A model generated the notes under the pieces. That model worked only from the letters and a program-made list of their open reading frames with translations, searched no databases and was not told the origin of the DNA. DNA of 64,000 bases, from contig WIXG01000283.1 in assembly GCA_009869945.1 (NCBI GenBank), positions 40,116-104,115 on the forward strand, written 5' to 3'. A program made the position numbers and the translations under genes. This DNA comes from Mesaphorura yosii (taxonomy: Eukaryota; Arthropoda; Collembola; Poduromorpha; Tullbergiidae). Positions 38,133 through 50,738 of the stretch are shown piece after piece; the stretch's first letter is position 1, and each line of letters opens with the position of its first letter.

Positions 38133-41100
38133 CTCGTGTCTGTTTCCAGTTCAGAACTCGAGTGCTCATATTTCAGAAACACTCCTCCATCGCGAAACTC
38201 CGCCACGCACGGCCTGAATGGGCAACTGATTCCAATTCCTGTCGGCTGGGAGCCACTCGGATCCAGTAAATAATCGCAATTACGGGCGAGAGGAGAAAGC
38301 CAACTTCCCTGCTGCTCAGTCGGAAACGCCAACGCACTTGGAAATGGAAAACACGGTCAGGGATACAAGCCACGAGAAGTCCACCACACAAAGAGTGGAA
38401 ACTGATATGAGAATTCTATTCAATCGAGTAAATAAATCTACCAGCACCAATTTCCAGGTCTTCGACTTTTGCAGCCCGTTGATCACGGTGGCTTTTATGA
38501 GGACGACCTTTGCTGCAGTCGTTTTGTTTGTTCAAGTGTCGTGGTCACAAATTGGATAAATTTTCTTTTGCACCGTGGCGGTCAAGGAAAGCGTAAAATT
38601 ATCACACGCATGAGGTATTTATGGTCAGAGATTAAAGATTTATAGCACACATGTAAATAAATTCGCATGGTTTCGAGGAATCAGTGTTTTCAGTCCCAAT
38701 GCCAGCTGTACAGCGGTCAGTCACTCGCAGATCACAAATCACGAACAGTCACAGTTAAAACCATACAATTAATCACTTGTATTGCTTCAAAATAAATCTC
38801 ACCGTCGAATTGCAATGGACTCTTTTGCCTAATGCAGGATTATACCGAGTTGTAAGCTCTTCGTGTTGGGTTTCTTTATCACTTGTTTATTTTATTTATT
38901 GTGCACGAAAGTGCTAAACTCTCGAGTGAAATCGGAAGCGAGTGAGTGCATCCGTGAGTATTGGAATTGAATAAATAAGCGCAAGCTCCTGACTTTTTGC
39001 CGCACGTTATCGGTGGTAATTAGATGCGGAGAGTGCTTGCGGAGATTAGAATGTCACTCCACTCAAGGTTACGAGCGATTGTTACACGAGCACAATCTGA
39101 ATTGATTGAGCGCTCTCCGCTTGCGACTGCATTCGGCCCTTTCTTCTTCTGTCTCTGCTTGTAAGAAGTGTGTAGGTTGAATAGCTTCCGCTGTGACTGG
39201 GCGAGTGTGGAGAAAGCAGAACAAACCAGGAGCAGTGACTGAAAACAGGAGCACACTGGAGCTCTGCGTTCGAATGCAGTGTGTGACAAACTGGAACTCG
39301 GCTCGTATGTCTCGGCAGTTGGCAGAGAGCCGTGGCGTTGCAGGACGTACAATAAAACTTTATGCGCACTGGCTATGCGAGCGAGACCCGACAGTCCCAC
39401 ACCCAAAATCCAGTTGGTTACTTTCTCTCCTCCACTCTGCTCAGCCTGTGCGGACAGCAGAGTGCTGCTGCTCTCCTGTAACAAAATTCTCTCCGGAACG
39501 AGCCCGTTGAGTATGCAGGGCGACCGAGGCGCGCACGGACCTCACGCTTTCCGCCAGTGCATCTCCACTCTGATTTCGCGTAGCCAGGCTAAAATTAAAT
39601 GTAAGGAAATAGGCACTCTGCCTGACTCTGGCTCTCAGATCACAAACTCACTCAGTTAATAATCAGGGCGTCGAGTTGCCGTGCACAGCCCACCTCGGCT
39701 CCGGACTACTTTCGCCGTGCATGCAGCTGTGCTTCGCTCAACCCTGCTCAGCCATTAGGTTCACCTGCTGCTCTTCATTCCTCACAAACTTTCTTTCACT
39801 CGCAAAATATGAGAGTGGATATGAGCGAAATAATCGATGAAAACAGAAATTTCCTTTCGCAAATGTACAAGTTTTTCTTATAATTTGTTAACACGACTAT
39901 GAGCTATAATGGCTTAATGGCAACAGGACGAGTATTCCCATTTCGAAAAAGACCGAACATCAGTCGCGGAAAACACACGTGTTAACAACCGGACGGACAA
40001 ACACACGCGGCCGTCCGCTTGTTATTATTCCTGTCGTCCTTTGAGCTTTGGAGTCGCGCGACCAAAAGGTGCCTCGCCAACTCGTTAGTGCTCAGCAAAT
40101 CAACGGCATACGGACGGGCCGTGATTATGGGCTCACAGAAAGTTGAACTTTGTCTTTGTCTCTCTGAACTCTCTTGAGACTTCTAATGCGCTTTCTCTTG
40201 CGGTGACTCCGTCGAACGAGCCGAAACAAAAGACAGATGCAAATTTCTGGCTGACGAATTATGGAAATGGAGACAAAAGAAGTTGATTGATACGCATGAA
40301 TTGCGAAATTAATTCTGCTCCAAGCTCAATTTTGAGCTGCGAAGACTTCGGACTTTCCTTGTACGAATAGTACGAAGTTTGAAGTTCGCTTCGTTTTTCT
40401 TGTGTATGACAGCAACTAAATTATGAAACTCACTTAATTTTCCGTGATGCACGTGTGGGCTTGTTTGGAAACGAGAAAGAAGAGCCGAATGAAGAAGATG
40501 ATTTGGTCTGTTGGTCCGCATTTTGCTGAGCTGGAATTGAAGAGCAAAGAAAGTCTTACGTGATCAATTTTGCGGATGCGGAATTCATAATGAGTTTTCA
40601 ATTCAATCGCGAGTCAAGTGTCCTCTTTCATGCTTGACTTCATTTTGACTATCGTTTCTCCGATTTCATTAAATCGAATCCGCCCCGCTGGCTTTTGATT
40701 TCGCTGTTGAACAAAACCACATCCGTGAATTTCATTAGAAGCCCGGACAAGACAATTGGGAGCACCTGAGACCCGAACCGGAGCCACCATTCCATCAAGG
40801 AGAAGTCTTTTATTGCTTGGCCATTCATTGCCTTTCTTAGTGCAACCTTCCTTCTGCAGGATTCTGAAGTGGCGTGACGTGCCTTTTATTGCCGTTGGAG
40901 AAAGCCGGGAGAAAAGCAGGGAAGCAAGAGTCAAAGAAATGGTGATTAAATTGATTGAGAAACGTGCATAGTCATAATGCGAGGGATTTGCGCCTGATGA
41001 AAGTTGCCTATAATCGTAATAAAAGAAGTCTCTTGAGGAGGCTAAATGCTTTCACTTTCGGGCAATATTATTATTATTATAGGGCATATCTGAGCCAAGA

Positions 41101-42274
41101 GCCAAGTGGCCGGCCAAGACGAGATCTCAGCCGCTGAATCTGCTCGTGCCCGTGCCCATGAATGAAAACGCTGATGTTAGGAAAATGTGTATGGAACCCC
41201 CCAGAGAACTTCAAGAGCTTTCATTATACTTTGTCTAATGCGCCTATCGTTTCCAGCAGTGTGCACAAGCTCGCCACGGCCACATGCCACCGAGCATCTT
41301 CGTACCAATCGACTTATGTATTTAGTACCCGGCTACGTTCATTTTTTATTATTATTCCCAGTTAAGCCTTTTATTATATTCCGTAAATACCAAAATTCCA
41401 TTCGTGTCTTATTGATTTTCCAAATGCCGACGGCGAGCCGTCACGGACTGGAAAGAAGAGAGAGAAAGACCACTCGCGTAGAGGATCTGGGAAAAGTCTG
41501 AATATTGGCGGAGAACGGAACACTTCACCCATCCTCTCTGGCATAATTGATGCTTGCGTCTTCCGCTGCTCTGTTATAAATGAATTCTGTTTATTTCATT
41601 GAGATTCGTTTCTGTACGCAAAGAAACTCTTCGCTGTCCGCCCTACTCCCTCGGGGTCAAACATTCAGCTAGTGGCAGTAATTTGCAGGAAACGACATGT
41701 CGTAATACGTGCACTCGCACCGCATCAATATCAATCAAGAATGTCAACACCTAAAAGTTTCAAAAGTGCAAAAAGTAAATGCCCTAAGCCTAAACTCCGC
41801 TGCATCATCGGTTGAAGGACACTGCGACCGGGGCGACCTGAGAAGTTTGCTGGAATGGACTGTGATTGTGATGCAAGATTAAAATTCGAAAAAGTGGTAT
41901 TTTCTATAAAACGACACATAGTAAACCGTTTATTTGAATTCTTATTACACACTTCGATCAGAAATTACATGAATGAAAAAGATGCTTACAAGGTATGGAA
42001 TTTCACTCAAAAGAGAAATTACGCAATTACGCTACTCACAACTGCATTTGTGTGCGCTGAAACACATCTTCCACTACGGCAGCAAAAGCTTATCTTAAGA
42101 ATCGTTAAACTAAGAGCTTTGTAGTATTAAATTAGTACTAGTAAATACTTGTAAAACTGAAACCAAGTAGTCCAGTAAGTTAAATGAGTAATGAAATACG
42201 TTCACACGTGTACGCTAGGCTTTGGTTCTAAACATATATTACAAAACGAGACGACGCCATGAGGTTGTTGCGAT
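38133..42274. other. Non-coding stretch upstream of the octopamine receptor
   Basis: Several ORFs of 60-154 codons occur on both strands, but none has a domain, a conserved motif or coherent splice sites. The stretch presumably holds the receptor promoter and untranslated exons and the 3' flank of H3.3. An ATT triplet run lies near 41068. I see no supported gene. Confidence 0.5.
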
Positions 42275-43281
<1,007 letters not shown>

Positions 43282-43311
43282 TTATGTGAACACTTCTGGA
43301 CCTTTCCGTTC

Positions 43312-43408
43312 CTAAAATAGAAGTCGAAAATAAAGCAAAAATCGGATTATTTGAAATGAATTTCACACTAAATGAAGAAATAAGTTCGAAATAATTAATT
43401 TCACTCAC
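43312..43408 (-). other. Probable 5' UTR intron of H3.3
   Basis: On the minus strand the donor CTCTT/GTGAGTG (43408) and acceptor ATTTTAG/GAACGG (43312) enclose 97 bp just upstream of the start codon. A 5' UTR intron is usual in H3.3 genes. No transcript evidence is available here. Confidence 0.5.
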
Positions 43409-44640
43409 AAGAGATCGCCTGATCAGAGATTAATGTCGATATTTAATTGAAGAGGATGAAAATTAGTGGGAGCAACTGTTAACCACAATGTGTCTGTTTG
43501 TCTATGCAATAAAATTCAAGTTGGCGTCACTTGTGTTGTCCGTTCTCCTTACGTAGCCTGTGAGTAATACAGGGAAGAATGACGACGACAACAGACCACT
43601 GCACTTCACAACTACAACACACGTACGTATAGCGACAACACACTTCCCAGCAACTGAATACACAGTCGTTCTCCGTATTGATCTCACTTCCCCACCTAAC
43701 AACACCACCACATACAGCTACAGCTTGTTTGTACATGCTGTAACGGAAAATAGAAAGGGAGCAGCGGACCAATCATGGCTCTTTCCTCACGCTCTTTGCC
43801 TCTGAGCTACAAGGTTCCCCTGCTCTGTCTCCCTCCGCCCTCCTTCGTTTCCCCGTTCGTTCTGCACTCACCGTGCCGCACTTGCTTATTGGAGCAACTG
43901 CACGTCACTCATTCTTTGCGGTATTCGTCGTACTATAACGACTATTTAGTGTTTATACGACTGTGGTATGCGTATGTAGGTGAAAACCACTTCCGATCTC
44001 GTCAGCAGTGCTCGGACCAAACCTGCACTGATTCATACTCCACACTGCTTAATGTTACTGTTACTATTGCTGGTGTTCTAATCAGTAATCAATAACTAGG
44101 CTCAGATAACTCAGTAAAATTGGAGACGGTAAATTTCTCCGTTGTACACGTACGTTTCTAATCGGCATGATCACTCACGCGCCCACGCAGACGTGACGAA
44201 TCGAAATTGTTCTGAGCACTGTCGCCTAGCTAATAGTAGTAGCACTTACCTCACCGAAGGATGCGAGCGGTGAACAAAGACGTGGCACGTGGAAAATGCA
44301 CACTTGCAACACGCAATTATTAGCGATTTACAACTTTCCGGAACTCCAGAAGCAACTTTATGTCCTGTCCCAAATGAAAGTGTCTCTCGGCCAGGAATTC
44401 ACGCGGCGGGCTTGCCGCGTATTTTCACCTCCCGGGAGTAAAGTAGTAGACTTAATTGCCATGATAATTCGCCGGCAATTACTTCCTCATTATGGCGTTC
44501 TTTGAAGTAGCCTAATTGGCAATTCTGATTGCTTAATTTACTGTAATCATCTGCCGATCTGTCTGGTTCCGTCGTAGTCACGTAAATAAATCGTTTCATC
44601 GACCTCCGCACTTCAATTCTCCTTCAGATTCCGACTCTGA
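43409..44640. other. Intergenic stretch upstream of H3.3
   Basis: This presumably contains the H3.3 first exon and promoter. Short ORFs on both strands show no domain or codon signal. Nothing else was recognised. Confidence 0.4.
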
Positions 44641-45045
44641 AATGCTATCTCGGTGGCAGTTGGCGCTGGTGCTCGACCACGCCCGCCTGGCGAGTCGATA
44701 CATGCCGATGAGGCTCCAACTGGAGGAGGGGGAAGGGTGATGGCTCCTCCGCCCCACCACGGGTCGTCGGTGGCTACCTGGCCCTTCGCAAGCCACGGGC
44801 TACGCTCTCCGCGTCCACACCGCCTGGCTGGGCTCTGCCCGCATCGAGCTGCTGGGGCTCTACCCCATCGTCCTCGCCACACTCTTGGCCGCCTAGCTTG
44901 CCCAGATCGCCTTCGCCCTCTGGCGCCGTGAAAATATAGCGAGCGAAGATTCGGATATCACGCTCCCTGAAGGACCCGTGCCGCTTCCGAGAATTACACA
45001 TTTTGGCTTCTTTTTCCAAGAAAATGCTATCAACACTGGAAAAGA
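44641..45045 (+). other. GC-rich coding-like stretch, unidentified
   Basis: About 290 bp (44641-44930) is strongly GC-rich compared with its flanks. The + strand frames contain a hydrophobic segment (IELLGLYPIVLATLLAA) followed by a stop codon, and further open frame to 45319 overlaps the GH3 relic on the other strand. Minus-strand frames are also open (44774-45019). This could be a decayed membrane protein, or the 3' end of the GH3 relic. I do not recognise it. Confidence 0.2.
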
Positions 45046-46330
45046 TCAGGAAATGAATTTCCAGCTCCAGTCGCCGTCAGTGTCACGCAGTCTCGCGAAC
45101 CTTCGACCAGACGAAATTATCCGTGTTGCGTATCCAAGTGCGGACAAAATCCCGACGGAGATCCTGGCCAATGCCATGCTCCGGTTTGGGAAGAATGTGT
45201 ACCTCATGTCGAGGCTCTGTCCGAATATCAAACTGATAACTGCAAAATCCTGCAGGCTCTTCAGCGGTCGTCCTTGGTGTGCAGCATTTGGCGGGGACAG
45301 AAAGTTGAGGACTGAATGATCACCGCCCCGCGCTCCAGAATTTCCAGTGCGCAGTTTTCTTCAGCGTCTGCAGTGTTTCCGATGTGACGAACGTTTTTCT
45401 TTTCATCGTGTGCTGGAAACTTGTGTACGATAAACCACAGACAAATGGGTACAAGGCTTGTCCCGTATAAAATCTGTACGTATGTCCAGGATTTCCCGTC
45501 CCGCTGCCGTTAGTCTCATGCCCATATCAAACTTATTCGATTCCGCGACAAATTCATTGTGATACAATGTCTGCGCCAGGCGTCCCACAGGATTGTAGAC
45601 ACCGAAAAGGACGTCCACCATTGCGACACGGCCAGCTTGACCCAAGTACCCAGCCCAAAGTATGGCACCCACGCGTGGATCGTGTTCCCACGAAACGTCA
45701 AATGCGCCACCAGGTATCACGACAAGGATGACTGACTGGCTGCTGGGCAGCGCCGAGCACACGTCGATTCTAGTCATCTTGTCCGCCAGGAGGTCGGAGG
45801 TCAGGGCGGTCACGATTTTCTGCTTCGTAATGTGGATCAATATCTGCAAAAAGGACAACTTGACTCGCATCCGCTGCCAGCCGTTCAGCATATTGTAGTT
45901 CCGACTCTGGACATTCGTACGACACTTCCTAGTCACAACCGTGGACGGCCTCGACGTCTGGGACATGGGGCCGTATTTCTGCCCAGGGTGTATGAATATG
46001 TGTTCGGATACTTTCGTAATTACCAAGGACACGGGACTTGTTCAGGCGTGGACCAATCAGAGCCATGCTTGAGTGATTTGCTGCGCGGGTGTGAGCGCGA
46101 AATTAAGACGAATGCAGTTGAAGCGTTCCCGTTGCCCGCTGACCGCCGGCGTGTTTCAAATTTGGCGCATTTTTGAGGATGATACTTTGGCAGGCCGCTT
46201 GGAGAGGGTCGCTCTCAACCTTAGATGGCTGAAATCCTTGAAATGGTCAACCGCACCACGCGCCACGACCGAGTACGAATCGGTCCATATTGAAGACTTT
46301 TGCTCTCATTTGCCAAACTGACTTTTGTCA
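45046..46330 (-). pseudogene. GH3 beta-xylosidase relic (C-terminal half, frameshifted)
   Basis: GH3 beta-xylosidases release xylose from xylo-oligosaccharides. Reading the minus strand across frames gives, in family order: QAACQSIILKN (cf. EAARQSIVLLKN); [115 protein letters not shown]; and the Fn3-like tail LSPPNAAHQGRPLKSL. At least four frame changes or stops (near 45950, 45760, 45500 and 45320) separate these blocks. The N-terminal GH3 barrel with the nucleophile Asp is missing upstream. It is therefore a dead, 5'-truncated copy. The order and density of motifs make the family call firm. Confidence 0.85.
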
Positions 46331-46888
46331 ATGTGACGTGGCACGGAATCACCTTGACGCGGCATTCACTTCCATTCTGTAATATTTTTTAATATATCAG
46401 TCCCGCTTCACTGTTTCTCAACTTCTACGCAGTGTTATTCATGTCCACCTCTGACTCTAACTCTAAAAATGTAAAGTTGTACTCACCATTCATTTACTTT
46501 ATAATTGATGTATTCAGTGTGCTTTGAAGTTGAGTTGCAATATAGTTATTTCGAACTACAACTAACCGGATGCTAATGCTAAACAATTGCAGAGACCCAG
46601 CTTACCATCTATCACATCTAACGGAAAGAACAAAGCAAAGGTTCTTATCTCTAATTAAGAGGCAACAAGAGTAGTTTCTGTTGTGACCGGTTGCAGCAGC
46701 CTTGACAAAGGTGTAATTAAAAATTGACTTTATTCAACTGCCATTAATTATTAAGGGCTATAATTCCCTGACTGTACAGTCCAGTCTGGATTTTGCCAGC
46801 AGCTTATGTGTGTCTGCTACGTTCTGTATCCAGTTGAGCCCAAAGTCATAAAGTGACAAAATTCAGCAACTAAACGTGCATTGCAAAT
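46331..46888. other. Intergenic stretch
   Basis: AT-rich sequence between the GH3 relic and the small membrane protein gene. I found no remnant of the missing GH3 N-terminal domain and no other feature. Confidence 0.4.
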
Positions 46889-47215
46889 ATGGGTAAGTTT
46901 CTTATCATTTGATATTAGAGGATCGTATTCTCGTCCCGTCTCGACTCTTTTGTGTTTATAGCAAAAATCGGACACCGTGAACTGATTGTGCCAACCGTAG
47001 CAGCTGTTTTTGCGATCATTATGACTTTCAGTATGGTAGCACTGGTCGGTATAATGAAAATGCAGTCTATGAGATTCTTTACTGCACACGTCGTCGGTAA
47101 TACATCTGGACTCGTCACAGCTGATGCCGGACCAATGGGCGTCTTTACAATGCACCCTGACTCACAAGTTCGGATGACCATGCATCTTCAGCGAACATTT
47201 GGAGAGTACCAATAA
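46889..47215 (+). CDS. Small single-pass membrane protein, unknown
   Basis: Exon 1 contributes only ATGG (46889-46892). Donor G/GTAAGT and acceptor TTATAG remove 46893-46961, and exon 2 is 46962-47215 ending in TAA. The product is 85 residues: MAKIGHREL, then one hydrophobic helix of about 22 residues (VAAVFAIIMTFSMVALVGI), then a Met-rich C-terminal part ending RTFGEYQ. I recognise no family. The clean splice sites, phase match and single TM helix favour a real gene. Alternatively the four-nucleotide first coding exon could be coincidental. Confidence 0.5.
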
Positions 47216-47623
47216 TTAAAACCTTTCAGCAACTCAACTAACACTCAACCATTTTATTATCACCTCTTTTAATTCGTTTACGCAACCGAAAATGTCTGTC
47301 TGTTCATTGTAAAGCTTGGCGATTCTTCAAAGGGAAAAATATTTGATTTCTTGGTACACGCATTTAGTAAAGAGAGCAGAACTTCCTTGAACTTTGAATC
47401 TGATTACAGGATAGATTCAGACAATTCAGTTGCAATTCCAGTAACGCAACGAATTCCAGTTCATAAAATCTCAGACGGCTGAATATAAAATAATAACTGC
47501 AGAGGTAGAAATCAGGGATGATCGTGTACAGCGTAGAGCGCTACTTTTATTATTATTATTAGCGTCCTACAATTAATAGAAAAGATTCGATTGATCAGCA
47601 CGGCTTGACCTTTAGTTTCTTGT
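47216..47623. other. Intergenic stretch, convergent 3' ends
   Basis: This lies between the stop codon of the small membrane protein (+) and that of the LPMO (-). It is AT-rich with a TTATTA run near 47540, and nothing else was seen. Confidence 0.4.
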
Positions 47624-48309
47624 TTAGGCGATTCTGACGTCTGCGCAGTTTCTGAATGTCTGCGTGGGTGTTGGATTATCACAAGAATCCCAGCCAGGGC
47701 GTCCCGGGTATGAGGTGCGGTAGGTCCAGCGGACGGTGCAGCGCTCGCAGGTGACGCCAGCCGGGAGCCACACTTGGGCAGAGATGCCGTTGGCCGGGGC
47801 GTTGTTGTCGTAGGGCACGCACACTCGGTCGCCGTTGCGGACCTCCTCCGTGGCGCTCACGATGGGGAGTTTCTGGAAGCAGCCGTCAGTCTCTGTCTGT
47901 TGGGCACAGAGCTCAATCTCAAAGTAGCCGTGGTGGGCGGCTTGGAAGTCGGCGTGCATCGTCACAACCTGCATGAAAGGGCCGCGTTTAGAAAGAACCC
48001 GAATTTAATTCTGCTCTTGAGACTTACGGATCCAGCCTGATAGGTGGCTACGATGACGCCCTTGTCGTAGATGCCACCCTGGTTGGCGTCCGAGCCGCCT
48101 GGCGCGTCTCCGCACCGTCCGCAGGTTGAATAGTTGATGTCTTGCTGTACGTTGCCGCACCACACGCCCGAGTTGTCCCACCAGTACGGCTGCTGCGTGT
48201 TGAACTCGGGACGAAGCTGGATGGATGTGCGGGCGATCGGCTCCTTCAGGAACCCGTGGCCGTTGGCGAGCGCCACGACCGCCGCGAGAACGAAGATCTT
48301 GAGAGACAT
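47624..48309 (-). CDS. AA15 lytic polysaccharide monooxygenase
   Basis: AA15 enzymes are secreted copper monooxygenases that break chitin and/or cellulose chains oxidatively. The exons are 48309-48028 and 47968-47624, phase 0: 208 residues. A signal peptide of 17 residues (MSLKIFVLAAVVALANG) ends directly before HGFLKEPIARTS, so the mature protein starts with the obligatory N-terminal His of the copper histidine brace. The second brace His lies in QAAHHGYFEI. Family features include WWDNSGVWCG, CGRCGD, CAQQTE-x-CFQ, the RWTYRTSYPG segment and the terminal NCADVRI. Length matches single-domain animal AA15 enzymes, with no CBM or GPI tail. It lies head-to-head with the TPR gene, and GH9 is 3 kb away. 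Confidence 0.93.
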
Positions 48310-48857
48310 TTTCAGGTTGTGTTTGCTTTAGCTTTAGAAGATTGTAGATGTGCTTTGGCTGCTCTTTGCTCTGTGACTTGACTGCTCTCCGTGCGCCTGC
48401 TTTTAAAGGACTTTCATACGTGGTTTGCCAAACCTAAAACTCAGGTGCCGAGCTTCAGGTGTCAAGTGCCTGTATGGGCAGAAACTGCTCAGTCCCGTCA
48501 CAGTTTCAAGTGGACCAATTTGGAGTTTTGCCTTCTGTGTTTAGTTTGAGTGCAATATTTCGCAATTGCATTCCTGAAAATCAGCTGCCAATGGCATCGT
48601 GTCGTGTGCAAAAAAACGTGTCGACGTCTTTGTCGTGCTAAACTAAAATGAACAAAGGAGCTGGCGCAGCGCGGCTCGCCTCAACTCGCCCTGGTGGACG
48701 CGCGGTCTCCTCCGCATTCAAACTGCCTTCTCTCTCTGCACGTTTAGCTTGTGCGCTCATGAGTCATTCCATCAATTCCATGTGCTGCCCCAATTTATCA
48801 ATAAATTAACGACTCCCTATGCTAACTTACCCACCTGTTAACTGTACAGTTTGAGCC
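48310..48857. promoter_or_regulatory. Shared divergent upstream region of LPMO and TPR genes
   Basis: The two start codons (48309, minus; 48858, plus) are 548 bp apart and divergent, so both promoters must lie here. Besides the TATA-like site no motif was identified. No ORF is supported. Confidence 0.45.
48401..48408 (-). promoter_or_regulatory. Possible TATA box of the LPMO gene
   Basis: TTTTAAAG on the + strand (CTTTAAAA on the coding strand) lies about 95 bp before the ATG. This distance fits a TATA element with a 60-70 nt leader. Position alone supports it. Confidence 0.35.
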
Positions 48858-50737
48858 ATGAGTACGGAGGAGGGTTTGAACGGAGTTGGCGAGCAACTGC
48901 GGACGCTGGAGGTGGACGACTCCACCGCCGAGACCGACGCACGTGCCAGAACTGGAGAGGCAGGTGGTGGCGGAGGTCAGCGGTCACGGTCACGCAGCAA
49001 AAGCAAACTCCGAGCAGGTCAGCCAATCTCATCTACACTCTAATCGCAATGAGCAGTTAATAGCAGGCGTGCTAATTAATTAGCCCTTGTCTGATTTGAC
49101 AGGTTACGAGGAAGCGAACGAATTGTTTGACGACAGCAAGTACGACGAGGCATTCCAGAAGTTTTCGCTGGTGTACGACGGGCGGAAGAGCAGTCTGGGG
49201 CCAGAACATCCCGACACCCTGGAGGCCCTCAACCGGATGGCACTTGCCCTCGACGCGAGCGAGAAGTACGTAGAGGCCTTCAAGCTGTACAGTCAGGTGC
49301 ACGTGGCGCGGAAGAAAGTGCTCGGGGAGAGCGACCCAGATACACTCCGCACAAAGCACGACATGGCGGCGGTGCGCGCCAACCAGCAGAAGTACGACCT
49401 CGCCATTCAGCTCTTCGAGGAGGTCCACTCCGCCAGGAAGAAGGTGCTCGGCAAGGATCACCCTGATACGCTCCTCACACGACATGAACTTGCCTCCGCC
49501 CTCGACGACGCCGGCCGCCAGAAGGAGGCGGGCAAGGTCTACAGGAAGGTCCACAAGGCGCGGAGTCGCGTGCTAGGGGAGGATGCTGCCGAGACATTAG
49601 ACACGGCGCACGAGCTCGCCAGCAACCTCGACGATCAGGACAAACCCGAGGAGGCCCTGGAGCTCTATCAGCGCGTGTGGGAGGGGCGCAAGCGGACTCT
49701 CGGCCCGGACGACCCCGCCACATTGGAGACCAGGTCCGAAATGCATAGAGGCACAATTAACTTGACGGTCGTGCTCAAATTCATTGAGTTTTGCACGATA
49801 AACAAACTTAAGAATTTAAGTTCCACCGCGTTTTGTATTGTGAATTCAAATTAGGGCGCCACTTATGGGCACTTAAGATTTTACTTAAGTGGGCACTTAA
49901 GTGGAAAACTTGAGGGAACACTCAGTTTCATTTCTGCATTTATCCCCTCAGGCACGAGCTGGCTGGCGTGCTACACGGGCTCGAGCGGTACGAGGAGGCG
50001 CTGGAGACGTACGAGGAGGTGCTTGCAGACAGGAGGCGGGTGCTGGGGGAGGACGACTCGGACTTTTTGGAAACGATGCACGAAATGGGCACTCTATTGG
50101 CCGAGATGGAGCGACTGGAGGAGGCGCTGACGCTCTTTCGCACAGTTTATGACAAGCGCCTGGAGACGCTGGGGCTGCAGGAGGAGGACACTCTCGAGAC
50201 AGGCCATGAAATGGGTAAAAGAGCTTCAGAAGCTGTCTGACTTGGCATAGTTTAAACCATTGCCAACGTTAACATTGTTCCTTGTTTTATTATGCAGGAG
50301 TGGTGATGAAGCAGCTGGGGCAGTTCTCGCCTGCACTGGCCACGCTGAAGAAGGTTCACGGAGGACGGAAGCAGCTGCTGGGGGCCGACGACCCGGACAC
50401 CCTCGATACGGCCTTCGAGGTGGGGGACGTGCATTTCCTCGAGAAGCGGTGGGGCGAGGCAGTCAAGAGTCTGACGGAGGTGTACAAGGCGCGGAAGCGG
50501 GTGCTGGGGGCGGAGGAGGTCGAGACGCTCGATGCCGGCCACCGGCTGGGGCTCGCCTTGAAGGGGTCGGGCAAGCAGAAGGAGGCCCGCAAGGTCTTAC
50601 AGGAGGTCTACGAAGGGCGACGCAAGGCGCTGGGGGCGGAGCACCCGGACACGATCGAGAGCCACGAGGCGCTCGAAGGGAAAGGCGGTCGGGCAGCGAA
50701 GAGGGGTGGCGGGGACGGGGAGGAGGAGCCTGAATAA
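48858..50737 (+). CDS. TPR protein with ten 42-residue repeats (kinesin-light-chain/nephrocystin type)
   Basis: The four coding exons are 48858-49017, 49103-49733, 49952-50214 and 50298-50737: 1,494 nt, 497 residues. The ATG follows an in-frame TGA by one codon. The N-terminus is acidic and then Gly/Arg-Ser rich (GQRSRSRSKSK). From residue 55 onward ten consecutive 42-residue TPR units run without gaps, each with pattern EAxxLYxxVxxxRxxxLGxxxPDTLxTxHExA. A basic/acidic tail ends EEEPE. TPR_10/12-type arrays form a superhelical protein-binding surface, and the partner is unknown. There is no signal peptide, so the protein is probably cytosolic. Coding sequence is GC-rich. The poly(A) signal overlaps the stop codon (separate entry). 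Confidence 0.85.
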
Positions 50738-50738
50738 A
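50733..50738 (+). terminator. AATAAA overlapping the TPR stop codon
   Basis: GAATAAAT spans the last Glu codon and the TAA stop (50735-50737), so AATAAA is partly coding. A T/GT-rich element (TTTTGCCTTTGTTTTGTG) follows within 10-30 nt, as expected for cleavage. The predicted 3' UTR is very short. Confidence 0.55.

Noticed and set aside
39020-39484. 154-codon minus-strand ORF upstream of the octopamine receptor
   Set aside because: Low-complexity Ser-rich translation without homology that I recognise. It could be untranslated exon sequence but not a supported CDS.
41855-42124. 89-codon + strand ORF downstream of H3.3
   Set aside because: It overlaps the probable H3.3 3' UTR on the other strand and shows no domain.
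49072-49554. 160-codon minus-strand ORF opposite the TPR gene
   Set aside because: Shadow of the GC-rich TPR exons; the + strand has the clear 42-residue repeat.
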